Counted from the first letter of the stretch, positions 1 through 9,546 are shown. The stretch is DNA of 64,000 nucleotides from CAYWKU01 sp964459325 (GCA_964459325.1 CAYWKU010000005.1:1-64000), one strand, 5' to 3'. Program-made: numbers and translations. The notes: a model not told the origin generated them from the sequence alone.

Positions 1-1512
1 GTCCCGGCCGATGGCTATGGAGCCGTTGGGGTTGCCTTCGGGGTCGTATAACGCTCTGGAATTCCATGAAATGGTTCGATATTCGCCGGATTTGGTGAGT
101 ATGACGGTTTCCAGACCGTCCACCACCTCGTTTTCGTTGATGATTGCAGCGGCTTTTGCGGTAATTTCCTTTCGATATTCCTCGTCGGGATACAACCATT
201 CCCATATTTTGTCGTGTCCGATAACTTCGTCACGGGAGTAGCCGCTTATCTCCTCCGCAGCCTTGTTCCATATCAGGACATTGGCATTTTCATCCAGCAC
301 GTCCAGAAAGACATTGGCGTTGTCTATAACACTTTCCCTGAATTGGTTCAAATCCCTTATTAATCTCTCTATGCTTTTCTTTTCGGTAATATCCTGTATC
401 GAGGAGACCACTCCTATGAGGTTTCCGGCGGCGTCTTTGAGTGGGCTGGAATTTAAGGAGAGAAGCGTCCTGCTTCCGTCCGGTTGTTCGATGGCGTGTT
501 CCACTCCGAAGGCCGGTTCTTCGGTATTAATGACTTTGTTGAAGGGCAGGTTCTCATCCGGGAAATCTTCACCATCGATTGACGTGATTTTCCAGTCGGG
601 GTCGTTGTAATAGCGGTCTGCGATTTCGTCTTTCGAGATGCCCAGTATCTTTTCCGCCTCGGGGTTGGCGAAGTTAATTTTCCCGTCCGTTCCTACAATG
701 GTGATACCGAGCGGGATCGTATCCACGATTCGGGAGAGGCGCTCCTGACTGGCTCGGAGGGCTTCTTCGGCCTCCTTCCGGGGGGTAACGTCCCGGCAGG
801 TGTAAAGAATCGTTCCGCCGTCGATGGACACCGTCTTGGCGTTTATTAAAAGGCAGTGTTCGGCGCCGTGCTTGTCTTTGATTTTCCACTCGATGTTGTT
901 GATTTCGCCGGCCATCTTGATTTCCACGGCCGGGTTGTCGCCGAGCAGATTGTCTATGTAGCCCATGTGGGAAATTTCGTAGGGGGAATATCCGAAAATT
1001 ACGAAAGTGTTCGGGCATATATAAGTGAATCTTCCGTTGTCGTCGGTAATGAGGACCGCATCCGAAATGTTTTTGAGAACTTCCCCGTGCAGTTTTTCGC
1101 CTCTGAACTTTTCCTCTTCGAGCTTTTTTCGCTCGATGGCGTAGCGGAGTATCCTGCGCAGTAATTCGGAATCGAGCCTGTTTTTCGATATATAATCCTG
1201 GGCGCCCTTCTTTATTGCCCCGAGGGCGAGCTCCTGGTCGTCAAGCCCGGTAAGCAGTATGACGGGCAGGTCTTCGGCTTTTTCGTTAACCCTGGTAAAT
1301 GTTTCCATACCGCTGCTGTCGGGAAGGTTGAGGTCAAGCAGCACGGCGTCTACGTTACCGTCATTCAGCCTGTTCAGGGCGGAGGACAGCGTTTCCCGTT
1401 GCTCGAGTGCGAAGGCGTCGCCCGTGCCGGTCTCTTTAAGTAGCTCCTTCACCCACCGGGCATCCCCGGGGTTATCTTCAATGAGGAGTATGTTGTACAG
1501 TTCGTTTTCCAT
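1..1512 (-). CDS. Receiver-PAS multidomain signalling protein (partial)
   Basis: Reads leftward and runs off the window, so only about 504 N-terminal residues are visible. Residues 5-120 form a response-regulator receiver domain: acidic pocket E12/D13, phospho-acceptor D60 in LLDLNLP, then T88 and K110. A charged linker leads into at least three PAS domains (about 145-260, 265-385 and 390 onward), joined by linkers of the type seen after PAC motifs (DVTPRKEAEE, DITEKK). The output domain lies outside the window. A histidine kinase is the usual output for such arrays, but a diguanylate cyclase or other enzyme cannot be excluded. The ATG start has GGGTGA just upstream. No partner gene is next to it. 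Translated by hand; the frame stays open to base 1. Confidence 0.85.
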   Translation of the reverse strand, partial: MENELYNILLIEDNPGDARWVKELLKETGTGDAFALEQRETLSSALNRLNDGNVDAVLLDLNLPDSSGMETFTRVNEKAEDLPVILLTGLDDQELALGAIKKGAQDYISKNRLDSELLRRILRYAIERKKLEEEKFRGEKLHGEVLKNISDAVLITDDNGRFTYICPNTFVIFGYSPYEISHMGYIDNLLGDNPAVEIKMAGEINNIEWKIKDKHGAEHCLLINAKTVSIDGGTILYTCRDVTPRKEAEEALRASQERLSRIVDTIPLGITIVGTDGKINFANPEAEKILGISKDEIADRYYNDPDWKITSIDGEDFPDENLPFNKVINTEEPAFGVEHAIEQPDGSRTLLSLNSSPLKDAAGNLIGVVSSIQDITEKKSIERLIRDLNQFRESVIDNANVFLDVLDENANVLIWNKAAEEISGYSRDEVIGHDKIWEWLYPDEEYRKEITAKAAAIINENEVVDGLETVILTKSGEYRTISWNSRALYDPEGNPNGSIAIGRD

Positions 1513-1810
1513 AAACTCACCCCTGTTTCGGAAGCTTGACTATACTGAACCAGAAAGTTTCTATTGACCTGACTACGGAGGTGAACTGGTCAAGTCCGCC
1601 GACAGCAAACCCCATGATATGGTTAGCAATTATTGTGCCCGTGTGAACAATACCGGGATTATTGTTTAATTACGGAAAGTTGGGCTTTTCCGTCAAGAAG
1701 GCTGCAGTAAGAGTTTTATCAATGGGGATAAAAAACCGAAAGAATTTTTCCTGTTATTGAGAAAAGAGGAAAGAATACGAAAATCGGTTAATTCGGTGGT
1801 AAAAAGGAAT
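1513..1810. other. Intergenic region, no gene seen
   Basis: AT-rich spacer of 298 bases between two leftward genes. It should hold the promoter of the receiver-PAS gene and the end of the phosphodiesterase transcript. I see no convincing -35/-10 pair, no stable hairpin with a T-run and no conserved short reading frame. Confidence 0.5.
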
Positions 1811-3556
1811 TTATTGGATATATCCCAGCGCTCTCAGCTCTTCCAGTTTTTTCCGGGTGGCGGGGGAACTTGCGACGCCTTTGTCCGAGCCTTTTCTGTC
1901 TCCGTAGGAATGAATTTCCCTCACCGGCGCATTCCTCAGTGCTTTTTCCGACCAGCAGTCCTTTATGGCCTTTCCCGTCATATCCTTCCCCACCGGAAAA
2001 CCCTGCAAAAACAACAGGGTTTTGCAGATGTCACGTATCGAATGCTCGGCCATCCTGAAGCCGGGTTTCACCCCCCTGCCGTAGACCATTATAACCCCGT
2101 CGGGGTGATGATTGCCCGTCCAGAGTAGCTGGCGGAAGAGGGCGAGCGGGCTCCGGATTTTCCCGTCGATTTTTATCCTGCGACGTATGTTTTTTCTTAT
2201 TGCACGGGCGATTATATCCGGTCCGCCCTCTTTCCCGGGAGTTTCAATCTCGAAGACGGGCTTGCCCTCGGAGGTGATTTCGCTCAACCGGCTTTTCAGC
2301 TCATCTATCAGCTTTTCGCTCTCCACGGTGCTTAGTATGCCCTCTTCGCCGCGATGGGGCGAGCCTTTGCGGTTGATGAAAATATGTGCGCGGTTGCCCC
2401 GGGGATTCGGGGTCAACTCGTAGGCTTTCGTCTTTGACCACTCGATGTTTCCATTTTCATCGCGGGTCAAATACCCCCACTTCTCGAGCAGGTCGTTCAT
2501 CCGTACCTGCAAAACCCCGGTGTCATCGTACCGGAAGCCGTGGTCGGAGACGATAATGAGCACCCCGTTTTCGGGAAGTTTTTTCATAAGATTGCCCAGG
2601 AAAGAGTCTACGTATCGGTAGTATCCGGGAAGGATTTTGGCCAGCTCTTCGGCGATTTTTTTGTTATTTATCCACCTGGGACGTTGCCATTTTCGGTACG
2701 TGTAGCCGAAGTAATAGTGCGCCAGTATGTCGGTGCCCTGCAGGTAAAGCATGGACAAATCGGGCAGGGGATTTTCTTCGAGAAGCCCGAGAGTTATGTC
2801 CATCATGCGGGTGTCGCTCATCCAGTGCCCGCGGATGAAATCCAGGTTCACTACGGGAAGCCCCGAAAACCTCTCCGGGTTGGAGCCGAAGTACTCATAG
2901 CGGGCCATGAACCGCCGAAACCGCTCATCCAGCGAGGGTTTTACCATATCGAGGAGTTGTTTTCGCTTGGCTGGCGGATATACGTCATGCTCGGGGTCGT
3001 CCGGAAAATGGTCACTGGCGATTAACCCGCTGACCTCTTCGACGGGGTAGGTGGCCCACCAGTTGAGCATGTAAAAATCCCGGTCATCCATGGACAGGAC
3101 GTTCCATATAGCTTTCGTCTTTCTGATACTGCTTATGGGAGGAACTTTATTTGAAGCGCCCGGCGGCAGGAACTGGAAACCGTCTATCCCGTGCTTTTCG
3201 CCGGAGACGCCGGTCACCATTGTTGTCCATATAAGCGGCGACCACATGGGGTCTTCGCTTTTTAGTATGCCCGTCGAGCCTTTTTCCTTGATTTTCTTCA
3301 TGTTGGGCAGCTTGCCTTCTTTGACCATGGGATTTATCAATTTCCAGGTCAGCCCGTCCAGGCCCAGGACAAAGACCTTCTTGCGGGCCGGTCGGACGGT
3401 GATGCCCGATGAGGTTTCGCGCATCCGGGTTGGGTCCCGGTCCTTTTCGCAACCGAAAACAAAACACAAAACCGTCATCGTGAGAACCAACGTGAACGCG
3501 TTAAAACGTTGTACTGTCTTTGACGTTGATTTGAATGAAATTTCCCGGAAAGACAT
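1811..3556 (-). CDS. Lipoprotein of the alkaline phosphatase/phosphodiesterase superfamily
   Basis: 581 residues. The N-terminus is a lipoprotein signal with a lipobox VFGC (Cys36), so the mature protein should be membrane anchored outside the cytoplasm. The body has the type I phosphodiesterase/nucleotide pyrophosphatase fold: the metal-binding opening VLGLDGLTW (about 61-69), a threonine-rich segment LIWTTMVTG in the position of the nucleophile, and the later metal motif IVSDHGFRYD. The C-terminus ends in EELRALGYI, a tail often seen in sulfatase-like proteins. Substrate unknown; phosphodiester or phospholipid head-group hydrolysis is likely from the family. It is divergent from rpe and not in an obvious operon. 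Confidence 0.8.
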   Translation of the reverse strand: MSFREISFKSTSKTVQRFNAFTLVLTMTVLCFVFGCEKDRDPTRMRETSSGITVRPARKKVFVLGLDGLTWKLINPMVKEGKLPNMKKIKEKGSTGILKSEDPMWSPLIWTTMVTGVSGEKHGIDGFQFLPPGASNKVPPISSIRKTKAIWNVLSMDDRDFYMLNWWATYPVEEVSGLIASDHFPDDPEHDVYPPAKRKQLLDMVKPSLDERFRRFMARYEYFGSNPERFSGLPVVNLDFIRGHWMSDTRMMDITLGLLEENPLPDLSMLYLQGTDILAHYYFGYTYRKWQRPRWINNKKIAEELAKILPGYYRYVDSFLGNLMKKLPENGVLIIVSDHGFRYDDTGVLQVRMNDLLEKWGYLTRDENGNIEWSKTKAYELTPNPRGNRAHIFINRKGSPHRGEEGILSTVESEKLIDELKSRLSEITSEGKPVFEIETPGKEGGPDIIARAIRKNIRRRIKIDGKIRSPLALFRQLLWTGNHHPDGVIMVYGRGVKPGFRMAEHSIRDICKTLLFLQGFPVGKDMTGKAIKDCWSEKALRNAPVREIHSYGDRKGSDKGVASSPATRKKLEELRALGYIQ

Positions 3557-3657
3557 AACATGTTTCCTGTATTCGATTTATGTATCATTTGATGGTATTT
3601 GTAGATGTGTTTTTAGCAAATTAAGCGTTTGCTTATGCCCGGGAAAGATGGCCTTGG

Positions 3658-3710
3658 CCAAGATTCTCTGTCAAGGTGTGAAACAAGTTCTCCTTATCGG
3701 AGAATCTTGG
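3658..3710. repeat. 11-bp perfect inverted repeat in the rpe upstream region
   Basis: CCAAGATTCTC at 3658-3668 is matched by its exact reverse complement at 3700-3710, leaving a 31-base loop. It sits in the 250-base gap between the divergent phosphodiesterase and rpe genes, about 100 bases before the rpe start. It may be a regulator site or a hairpin in the rpe leader; the loop is too long and there is no T-run for an intrinsic terminator. No family recognised. Confidence 0.45.
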
Positions 3711-3806
3711 GACCTTGGTTGCAAAACGCCCGGTTACTTTTCAACCTTGCCGATGGCGGCTATAATATTGATTTAATTGCTCATTTCAGGCTGGAGGTTG
3801 AGGAGA

Positions 3807-4499
3807 ATGGAGTACTATCTTTCTCCGTCGGTTTTGCCGATGGACATGGGTAAGCTGGCGGAATCCGTGCAGGGGTTGGTGGAAGCGGGTGTAAAGTGGA
3901 TACAGGTGGACGTGATGGACGGACATTTCGTGCCCAACTTCACTTACGGCCCTCCGGTGGTGGAGGCTATTCGCAAGCGCGTGCCGGACGATGTGCTGGT
4001 GGACGCTCACCTGATGATAGACAAGCCGGAGTGGTGGGCGCTGGAATATCACAAAGCCGGTGCCCAATTGGTTACGGTGCACGTGGAAGCCACGGTGCAC
4101 CTGCACCGGGTGATTCAAAGCCTCAAGGAAGCCGGCGCCAAAGCCGGCGCCGCTGTAAATCCCGCCACTCCGGTCTCGATGCTTTACGATGTGCTGCCCG
4201 AGCTGGACCTGGCACTGGTCATGAGCGTCAATCCCGGCTTCGGCGGGCAGAAGTTCATACCGGCCTCGCTGAATAAGACCACGGAATTACGGGGGAAAAT
4301 CAAGGAGCTGGGGCTTGATATAGACCTCCAGGTCGACGGCGGGATAAAGCTCGAAAACATCACGGAAGTGGTGAAAGCCGGCGCGAACAGCCTGGTGGTC
4401 GGGTCGGGCGTTTTCGGGGATAAAGCCGCCCTCGAGGGCGACTTTAAACCGATAGTCGAAGCTCTGAATACCGCCATTGAAAAGGGAATGGCCGCATGA
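3807..4499 (+). CDS. rpe: Ribulose-phosphate 3-epimerase
   Basis: Interconverts ribulose 5-phosphate and xylulose 5-phosphate in the pentose phosphate pathway. The 230-residue product has the usual length and TIM-barrel motifs: SPSVL near the N-terminus, VDVMDGHFVPN (catalytic Asp), DAHLMI, VNPGFGGQKFI and the phosphate-binding VDGGI. I chose the ATG at 3807 rather than the upstream start at 3777 because GGAGGT (3793-3798) lies eight bases before it and family homology begins there. The stop overlaps the start of the following peptidase gene (ATGA), so the two are probably translated together, although no functional link is known. Confidence 0.95.
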   Translation: MEYYLSPSVLPMDMGKLAESVQGLVEAGVKWIQVDVMDGHFVPNFTYGPPVVEAIRKRVPDDVLVDAHLMIDKPEWWALEYHKAGAQLVTVHVEATVHLHRVIQSLKEAGAKAGAAVNPATPVSMLYDVLPELDLALVMSVNPGFGGQKFIPASLNKTTELRGKIKELGLDIDLQVDGGIKLENITEVVKAGANSLVVGSGVFGDKAALEGDFKPIVEALNTAIEKGMAA

Positions 4500-7210
4500 G
4501 GGGGAAGATGGCTCGCAACAATTTGATTGTTGCCGTCATTCTGGGGTTATTAACAGCGATCGGCCCCTTGAATAAAGGAATCGCCGAAGAAACGATTCCA
4601 TCAAAAGACGATGTCGATGTCGATGTCGATGTCGAAAGGAGTGGCCGCGTGTGGCGTTACGTTCTGGATAACGGCTTGACTGTGATACTGGAGCAAAACA
4701 GATTTTCCCCCGTAGCCGCCTTGATGGTATGGGTTAACGTAGGAAGCGCCGACGAAGAACCCGGCGAATACGGACTGGCTCACGTGCACGAACACATGCT
4801 TTTCAAGGGCACGGAAAAGTACGGTGTGGGCGAAATAGCCCGGAGAGTGGAGGCCGCGGGCGGAGACATCAACGCTTACACCTCCCACGACGAGACCGTG
4901 TATTATCTCGTTCTGCCTTCCAGGCGCCTGGAGTTGGGATTCGATGTTTTGTCGGATACCGTTTTCAATTCCACCTTCGACCCCGACGAGTTCAATAACG
5001 AGCTCGAGGTTGTAATGGAGGAGATAAAGCGCGGCTACGACAACCCGGGCGTAAGGCTCGCCCATTCCATGTTCGACACCGCGTACAAGGTTCATCCCTA
5101 TAAAAGACCGATTATAGGTTACGAGAAGACGGTAAGCTCGTTTACCCGAAAGCAGGTGGTGGATTTTTACAAAAAGTGGTACACCCCCGACAACATGGTG
5201 CTGGTGGCCGTGGGCGATTTTGATATAGACCGAACGCGCAGGATTATAGATGGCTACTTCGGGGGCAGGAAAAGGAATTCTTCCGGCAAGACCGAAAGGG
5301 AACAGCCGGCCGAACCGAAGCAGAAGAAGCCGCGCTTCACAATTTTGAGGGGCGATGTCTCTCAGGGTTACCTGGAGATAGCTTTTCATATACCCCCTAT
5401 AAAGCACGAAGATATACCCGCCCTGGACGTTCTTAGTTACATACTGGGTACCGGGGAGTCCAGTCGGCTTTACCGGAATGTTCAGTCGGAAAAAGGCCTT
5501 GTACACGCGGTCAGTTGTTATACTTACAGTCCCCAAGAGCCGGGCCTGGCCATGATAGCCGCCATGTTGGACCCGAAAGACATTCGCTCCGCGCTGGAGG
5601 CGATACTCAAGGAAGTGGCCCGCCTTAAATCGGAACCGGCTCGGACAGAAGAAATCAACATAGCGAAAACCAACATTCAGAGCGAAGCCATCTACTCTAC
5701 CGAGACCGTGCAGGGAGAAGCCCGAAAACTCGGCTTCTACGAAGCTGTAGCCGGTGACGTGTGGTTCGAGGAAAAGTACATGCGACGCATAGAGGCCGTA
5801 AGCTCCGATGACATTATGCGGGCGGCCCGGAAGTATTTCACCCCCGCCAACGTCACCGTAGGCGCCTACCTGCCTGAAACCTCGGATATCAAAAATGTTA
5901 CCAAATCGTCGCTGGAGAGTCTGGTAAGGGACGCTCTCAAATCAAAAGAGGCATCTACCGAATCGGGTAAGGTTAAAAAAGTAGTGCTTTCCAATGGAAT
6001 GACCGTTTTAATAAAGGAGCGTCACGAGGTGCCCGTCGTTGCGTACCGGTTGGTGATGCTGGGTGGGGTAAGGTTTGAACCGGCGAAATATCGCGGGATG
6101 AACCAGCTGATTGCACGGACAATCGCCAAGGGCACCGCCAAGCGCAGCGCGGAGGAAATTTCCGCCGACGCGGAAGGTATGGCGGGTAGTGTGGGAGGAT
6201 TTTCCGGCAGGGACAGCACGGGAGTACAGGGGGAGTTCTTGTCACGTTATTTCGACAGGGGGTTTGAGCTCTTTTCGGACGTGACGATAAATCCGACTTT
6301 TCCTTCGGACGAACTGGAACAGCAAAGGAGGGAAATCATATCGGACATCCGCCGACTGAAAGACCGCCCGGCGGCTTACGCGCTGGATATATTCAGGCAG
6401 AAGTTATTTTCCAATCATCCTTATGGAACCAGGGTATTGGGAGAGGAGAAAACCGTTAAAAACGTTACCAGAAAAACTATCGTATCTTACTACCGGGATT
6501 TGCTTGTGCCGAGGAACATGGTACTTGCAGTGGTGGGCGACGTCAGTCCGGAGGATATACTTCCAAAAATAAGACGGCGCTTCGAGGATATTCCGTCGAA
6601 TGTTTTGAGGATGCGCCCACCCGTCAAAGAGAGCGTCCCTAAAGAGATTACCAGAGAACAAATTCGTCTCGAAAGGGCTCAAACTCAAATAGTACTGGGT
6701 TTTATGGGGCCGCCGTTGCGCTCGAAAGACCGATTCGCCACAGATGTGCTGGCCAACGTGCTTGGAGGGCAGGGAGGACGATTGTTCGTCGAGTTGAGGG
6801 ACAAGAAACATCTGGCCTACTCGGTCGGGGCTTCCAGCGTGGAGGCCCTGGATGCGGGCATGTTCTTTCTGTTTATGGGAACGCGCCCCGAAAACAGGGA
6901 AGAGGCGATAGAGAGTTTAATAGAGGAGGTGGAGAAAGTTCGCAGCGAGCCGGTGTATCCCGAGGAACTTGAAAGGGCAAAGGAGTACGTCGCGGGCTCT
7001 TACGAGATAGGTCTCCAAACGGCGGCCAGCCAGGCCACCAACCTGGCTTTGAGCGAGCGGTACGGTCTGGGCTGGCAGGAAAGCCTGAAGTATCCGGAAA
7101 AGGTAAGAGCGGTCACCGCCGACGATGTATGGAGGGCCGCGAAAAAATACCTGCGTACCGACAGGTACATACTCGTGGAGATACTTCCCGAAACCGAGAA
7201 CGGTAAATAA
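4496..7210 (+). CDS. Exported M16 (insulinase/pitrilysin) zinc peptidase, two-domain
   Basis: 904 residues with an N-terminal Sec-type signal (hydrophobic stretch about 9-24). Two M16 halves are fused. The first has the inverse zinc motif HxxEH (His96, Glu99, His100) and a downstream EELEVVMEEIKR segment carrying the third zinc ligand. The second half, from about residue 495, has lost HxxEH: the same place reads MNQLIARTIAKGT, so it is probably the non-catalytic partner half, as in PqqL-like and pitrilysin-type enzymes. Expected role: degradation of peptides in the periplasm. An alternative start is the ATG at 4508, preceded by GAGGGGG. Four GATGTC repeats follow the signal peptide. It overlaps rpe by four bases. 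Confidence 0.88.
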   Translation: MRGKMARNNLIVAVILGLLTAIGPLNKGIAEETIPSKDDVDVDVDVERSGRVWRYVLDNGLTVILEQNRFSPVAALMVWVNVGSADEEPGEYGLAHVHEHMLFKGTEKYGVGEIARRVEAAGGDINAYTSHDETVYYLVLPSRRLELGFDVLSDTVFNSTFDPDEFNNELEVVMEEIKRGYDNPGVRLAHSMFDTAYKVHPYKRPIIGYEKTVSSFTRKQVVDFYKKWYTPDNMVLVAVGDFDIDRTRRIIDGYFGGRKRNSSGKTEREQPAEPKQKKPRFTILRGDVSQGYLEIAFHIPPIKHEDIPALDVLSYILGTGESSRLYRNVQSEKGLVHAVSCYTYSPQEPGLAMIAAMLDPKDIRSALEAILKEVARLKSEPARTEEINIAKTNIQSEAIYSTETVQGEARKLGFYEAVAGDVWFEEKYMRRIEAVSSDDIMRAARKYFTPANVTVGAYLPETSDIKNVTKSSLESLVRDALKSKEASTESGKVKKVVLSNGMTVLIKERHEVPVVAYRLVMLGGVRFEPAKYRGMNQLIARTIAKGTAKRSAEEISADAEGMAGSVGGFSGRDSTGVQGEFLSRYFDRGFELFSDVTINPTFPSDELEQQRREIISDIRRLKDRPAAYALDIFRQKLFSNHPYGTRVLGEEKTVKNVTRKTIVSYYRDLLVPRNMVLAVVGDVSPEDILPKIRRRFEDIPSNVLRMRPPVKESVPKEITREQIRLERAQTQIVLGFMGPPLRSKDRFATDVLANVLGGQGGRLFVELRDKKHLAYSVGASSVEALDAGMFFLFMGTRPENREEAIESLIEEVEKVRSEPVYPEELERAKEYVAGSYEIGLQTAASQATNLALSERYGLGWQESLKYPEKVRAVTADDVWRAAKKYLRTDRYILVEILPETENGK
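4610..4633 (+). repeat. In-frame hexanucleotide repeat (GATGTC x4)
   Basis: Four perfect tandem copies of GATGTC encode alternating Asp-Val just after the signal peptide of the M16 peptidase. Because the unit is six bases, gain or loss of copies would keep the reading frame and only change the length of the linker. Confidence 0.9.
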
Positions 7211-7227
7211 GCCCGCCGGAAGGCGTT

Positions 7228-7839
7228 ATGATTTCAACTTTGGCGATAATTGTGGCATATCTCTTGGGCTCAATTCCCACCGGGCCGATAATTGTGCGGA
7301 AGCTCGAGCCGGGGGTGGACTTGAGGGCTGTCGGTAGCGGCAACGTCGGCGCTACCAACGTGGGCAGGGTTCTGGGGAAAAAATGGGGTGTTTTCACCAT
7401 GCTCTGCGACTGCCTGAAAGGGCTGGCGGCGGTTTTGTTCGCCAGGTGGCTCGGCGTCGGCGCCGCAATCGCGGTAATTGTCGGCGCGGCGGCCTTCCTT
7501 GGTCATATTTATCCCGTATTCCTGAAGTTCGAGGGGGGTAAAGGGGTAGCCACGGCCTTCGGGGTGGTTCTCGGCCTTGCTCCCCTTGCCGGCCTTGCTG
7601 CATTTTTCATCTGGGCCGGGGTCGCTTCCATAGCCCGCAACACCGGCGTCGGCTCGTTATCGGCGGCTTTGGCTTTGCCTATACTGGCGGGGGGACTGGC
7701 TCCCGAGGGAGATTACAGGATTCCGGTCATAATACTTGCCGTAGTAATGACGGTTATTGTTTTGTACACTCACACCGATAACATCCGAAGAATAATCCGA
7801 GGGGAAATCAAGCCGGATGACTCCGGCGATAACCGCTGA
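7228..7839 (+). CDS. plsY: Glycerol-3-phosphate acyltransferase PlsY
   Basis: Membrane enzyme that transfers an acyl group from acyl-phosphate to glycerol 3-phosphate, the first step of phospholipid synthesis. The 203-residue protein shows the three PlsY signature loops: GSIPTGPI near residue 14, GSGNVGATNVGRVLG near 36, and GHIYPVFLKFEGGKGVATAFG-like sequence near 92-112, with about five hydrophobic segments. Length is typical. It starts 17 bases after the peptidase gene, with GGAAGG upstream, and is followed after 20 bases by ftsE. The cognate plsX is not in the window. Confidence 0.95.
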   Translation: MISTLAIIVAYLLGSIPTGPIIVRKLEPGVDLRAVGSGNVGATNVGRVLGKKWGVFTMLCDCLKGLAAVLFARWLGVGAAIAVIVGAAAFLGHIYPVFLKFEGGKGVATAFGVVLGLAPLAGLAAFFIWAGVASIARNTGVGSLSAALALPILAGGLAPEGDYRIPVIILAVVMTVIVLYTHTDNIRRIIRGEIKPDDSGDNR

Positions 7840-7859
7840 CAGGCGGCCTACCAAAATTC

Positions 7860-8525
7860 ATGATAGAGCTCTTTCACGTGACCAAAACCTACCCCGGCGG
7901 GCAAAAACCCGCTCTGAAGGACGTGAGCTTCAGGGTAGAAAAGGGCGAGTTTGTTTTTATTACCGGCCCCAGCGGCGCCGGAAAAACCACGCTGCTCAGG
8001 CTGATTTTCGGAGCCGAAAGAACATCCAACGGCCAGGTGCTTGTGGCCGGCCGGAACATGAACCGCGTGCCGCTGAAGCAGGTGGCTATGCTTCGGCGCA
8101 ACGTGGGGGTGGTTTTTCAGGATTTCAAGCTTCTTAACAACAGGACGGCCCTGGAAAACGTGGCATTCGCTTTGGAGGTGGTGGGAACCCCCCGGCGTGA
8201 AATAAAGCGCCGGGCATGGATGTCTCTCAAGCATGTCCACCTTCACGACAAAATGGAAAAGTTCCCTCTCAGTCTTTCAGGCGGCGAGCAGCAGCGAATT
8301 GCGATAGCGCGGGCGCTTATAAACAATCCCATCCTGTTGCTTGCCGATGAGCCCACCGGCAGCCTCGACCCCGATATTACCGAGGAAATCATGAGGTTGT
8401 TTGAAGAGGTTAATATGAAAGGCACCACCGTTATAGTAGCCAGCCATGACCGGGAGCTTATAAGAAGCATGGGCAAGCGGGTCATCCGCCTCCAGCAGGG
8501 AATTTTTGAGGGGGAGGGAATCTGA
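7860..8525 (+). CDS. ftsE: Cell-division ABC ATPase FtsE
   Basis: 221-residue ABC ATPase, the normal FtsE length. Seen: Walker A GPSGAGKTT (about 38-46), Q-loop VFQDFKLL, signature LSGGEQQR, Walker B ILLLADEPTG and H-loop VASHDRE. The opening MIELFHVTKTYPGG and the overall pattern match FtsE better than LolD or other small ABC ATPases. FtsE normally acts with the membrane protein FtsX to activate peptidoglycan hydrolases at the septum, and ftsX normally follows directly. Here a glycosyltransferase gene starts one base after the stop and no FtsX-like protein is in the window, so it either works with an FtsX encoded elsewhere or has another partner. Confidence 0.85.
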   Translation: MIELFHVTKTYPGGQKPALKDVSFRVEKGEFVFITGPSGAGKTTLLRLIFGAERTSNGQVLVAGRNMNRVPLKQVAMLRRNVGVVFQDFKLLNNRTALENVAFALEVVGTPRREIKRRAWMSLKHVHLHDKMEKFPLSLSGGEQQRIAIARALINNPILLLADEPTGSLDPDITEEIMRLFEEVNMKGTTVIVASHDRELIRSMGKRVIRLQQGIFEGEGI

Positions 8526-8526
8526 C

Positions 8527-9546
8527 ATGCCGCCGGATTTGGCGGTTATTGTGCCTGTCCATAACTGCGCTGGCCTCTTGGACGGTTGCCTCCGGGCGTT
8601 AAGGGGGGCCATTAAAAGCTATGAAAATCACGGCGGAGGCGCGGAAATAATAGTGGTGGACGACGCCTCCACGGACGAAAGCGATAAGGTTGCCGAGAAA
8701 CACGGCGCCGGGGTGGTGAAACTCGAGCCCCCTCCTTCAGGCCCGAGCGTGGCCAGAAACCGCGGCGCGGGCCGGGCGAATTCTGAAATACTCGTATTCG
8801 TGGACGCCGACGTTGTTGTTAAAGAGAACACCCTTACCGAAATCGGTGATTTTTTCGAGAAAAGGCCGGACATACACACCGTTTTCGGCTCATACGACGA
8901 CACTCCGGGGGACCCGGGATTTTTAAGTCAGTACAAAAATCTGTTTCACCATTATGTTCATCAAACTTCCCAAGAAAATTCCAGCTCGTTCTGGGCGGGT
9001 TGCGGAGCCATAAGAAGGGCGGTTTTTTACGACACCGGTGGATTCCCTGAAAAGTATGCCCGACCCGCAATCGAGGACATCGAGCTGGGTTATATTCTGC
9101 TTTCAAAGGGCTATCGCAGCCACCTTTTGAAGGACCTTCAGGTCAAGCACATGAAAAAATGGAGCTTTTTACAATTGCTCAAAACCGACATTTTCATGCG
9201 TGGTATACCGTGGACAAAACTGCTGCTTTCCACCCGCTCTTTCACCAGAGACCTGAACCTGCAAACCCACAACCGCATCAGCGTTGTGCTGGTGTATCTT
9301 ATTTTGTTGTGCATTTTGGGTTCGTTAAAATGGCCGTGGTTGATTGCCAGCGTTCTTCCGCTGGGCGGGCTTTTCATATTTCTCAACATAGGATTGTACC
9401 AGTTTTTTGCGGAGAAAAAGGGGTTCGGCTTCGCGATAGCGTCCATTCCACTGCACGTTCTCTACTACTTTTATAACGGAATAAGTTTCCTGCTTGGCGC
9501 CGCCGCGCACCATATCAATGGTAAAAAGGAAGCGCCGGAGTCGTGA
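8527..9546 (+). CDS. Family 2 glycosyltransferase, membrane-attached
   Basis: 339 residues. GT-A fold of family GT2: opening AVIVPVHN, nucleotide-binding VVDDASTDES (about 42-51), the metal-binding DAD motif in FVDADVVV and the acceptor-side acidic motif AIEDIELGY. The C-terminal third has two or three hydrophobic segments (about 250-320). The ATG at 8527 is chosen because GGGGGAGGGA lies just before it and GT2 homology starts immediately; the TTG at 8506 lies inside ftsE. Sugar and acceptor unknown; probably envelope polysaccharide or glycolipid. The stop overlaps the next glycosyltransferase by four bases. Confidence 0.85.
   Translation: MPPDLAVIVPVHNCAGLLDGCLRALRGAIKSYENHGGGAEIIVVDDASTDESDKVAEKHGAGVVKLEPPPSGPSVARNRGAGRANSEILVFVDADVVVKENTLTEIGDFFEKRPDIHTVFGSYDDTPGDPGFLSQYKNLFHHYVHQTSQENSSSFWAGCGAIRRAVFYDTGGFPEKYARPAIEDIELGYILLSKGYRSHLLKDLQVKHMKKWSFLQLLKTDIFMRGIPWTKLLLSTRSFTRDLNLQTHNRISVVLVYLILLCILGSLKWPWLIASVLPLGGLFIFLNIGLYQFFAEKKGFGFAIASIPLHVLYYFYNGISFLLGAAAHHINGKKEAPES

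Noticed and set aside
4601..5536. Leftward 311-codon open frame
   Set aside because: Antisense shadow of the M16 peptidase gene carrying HxxEH.
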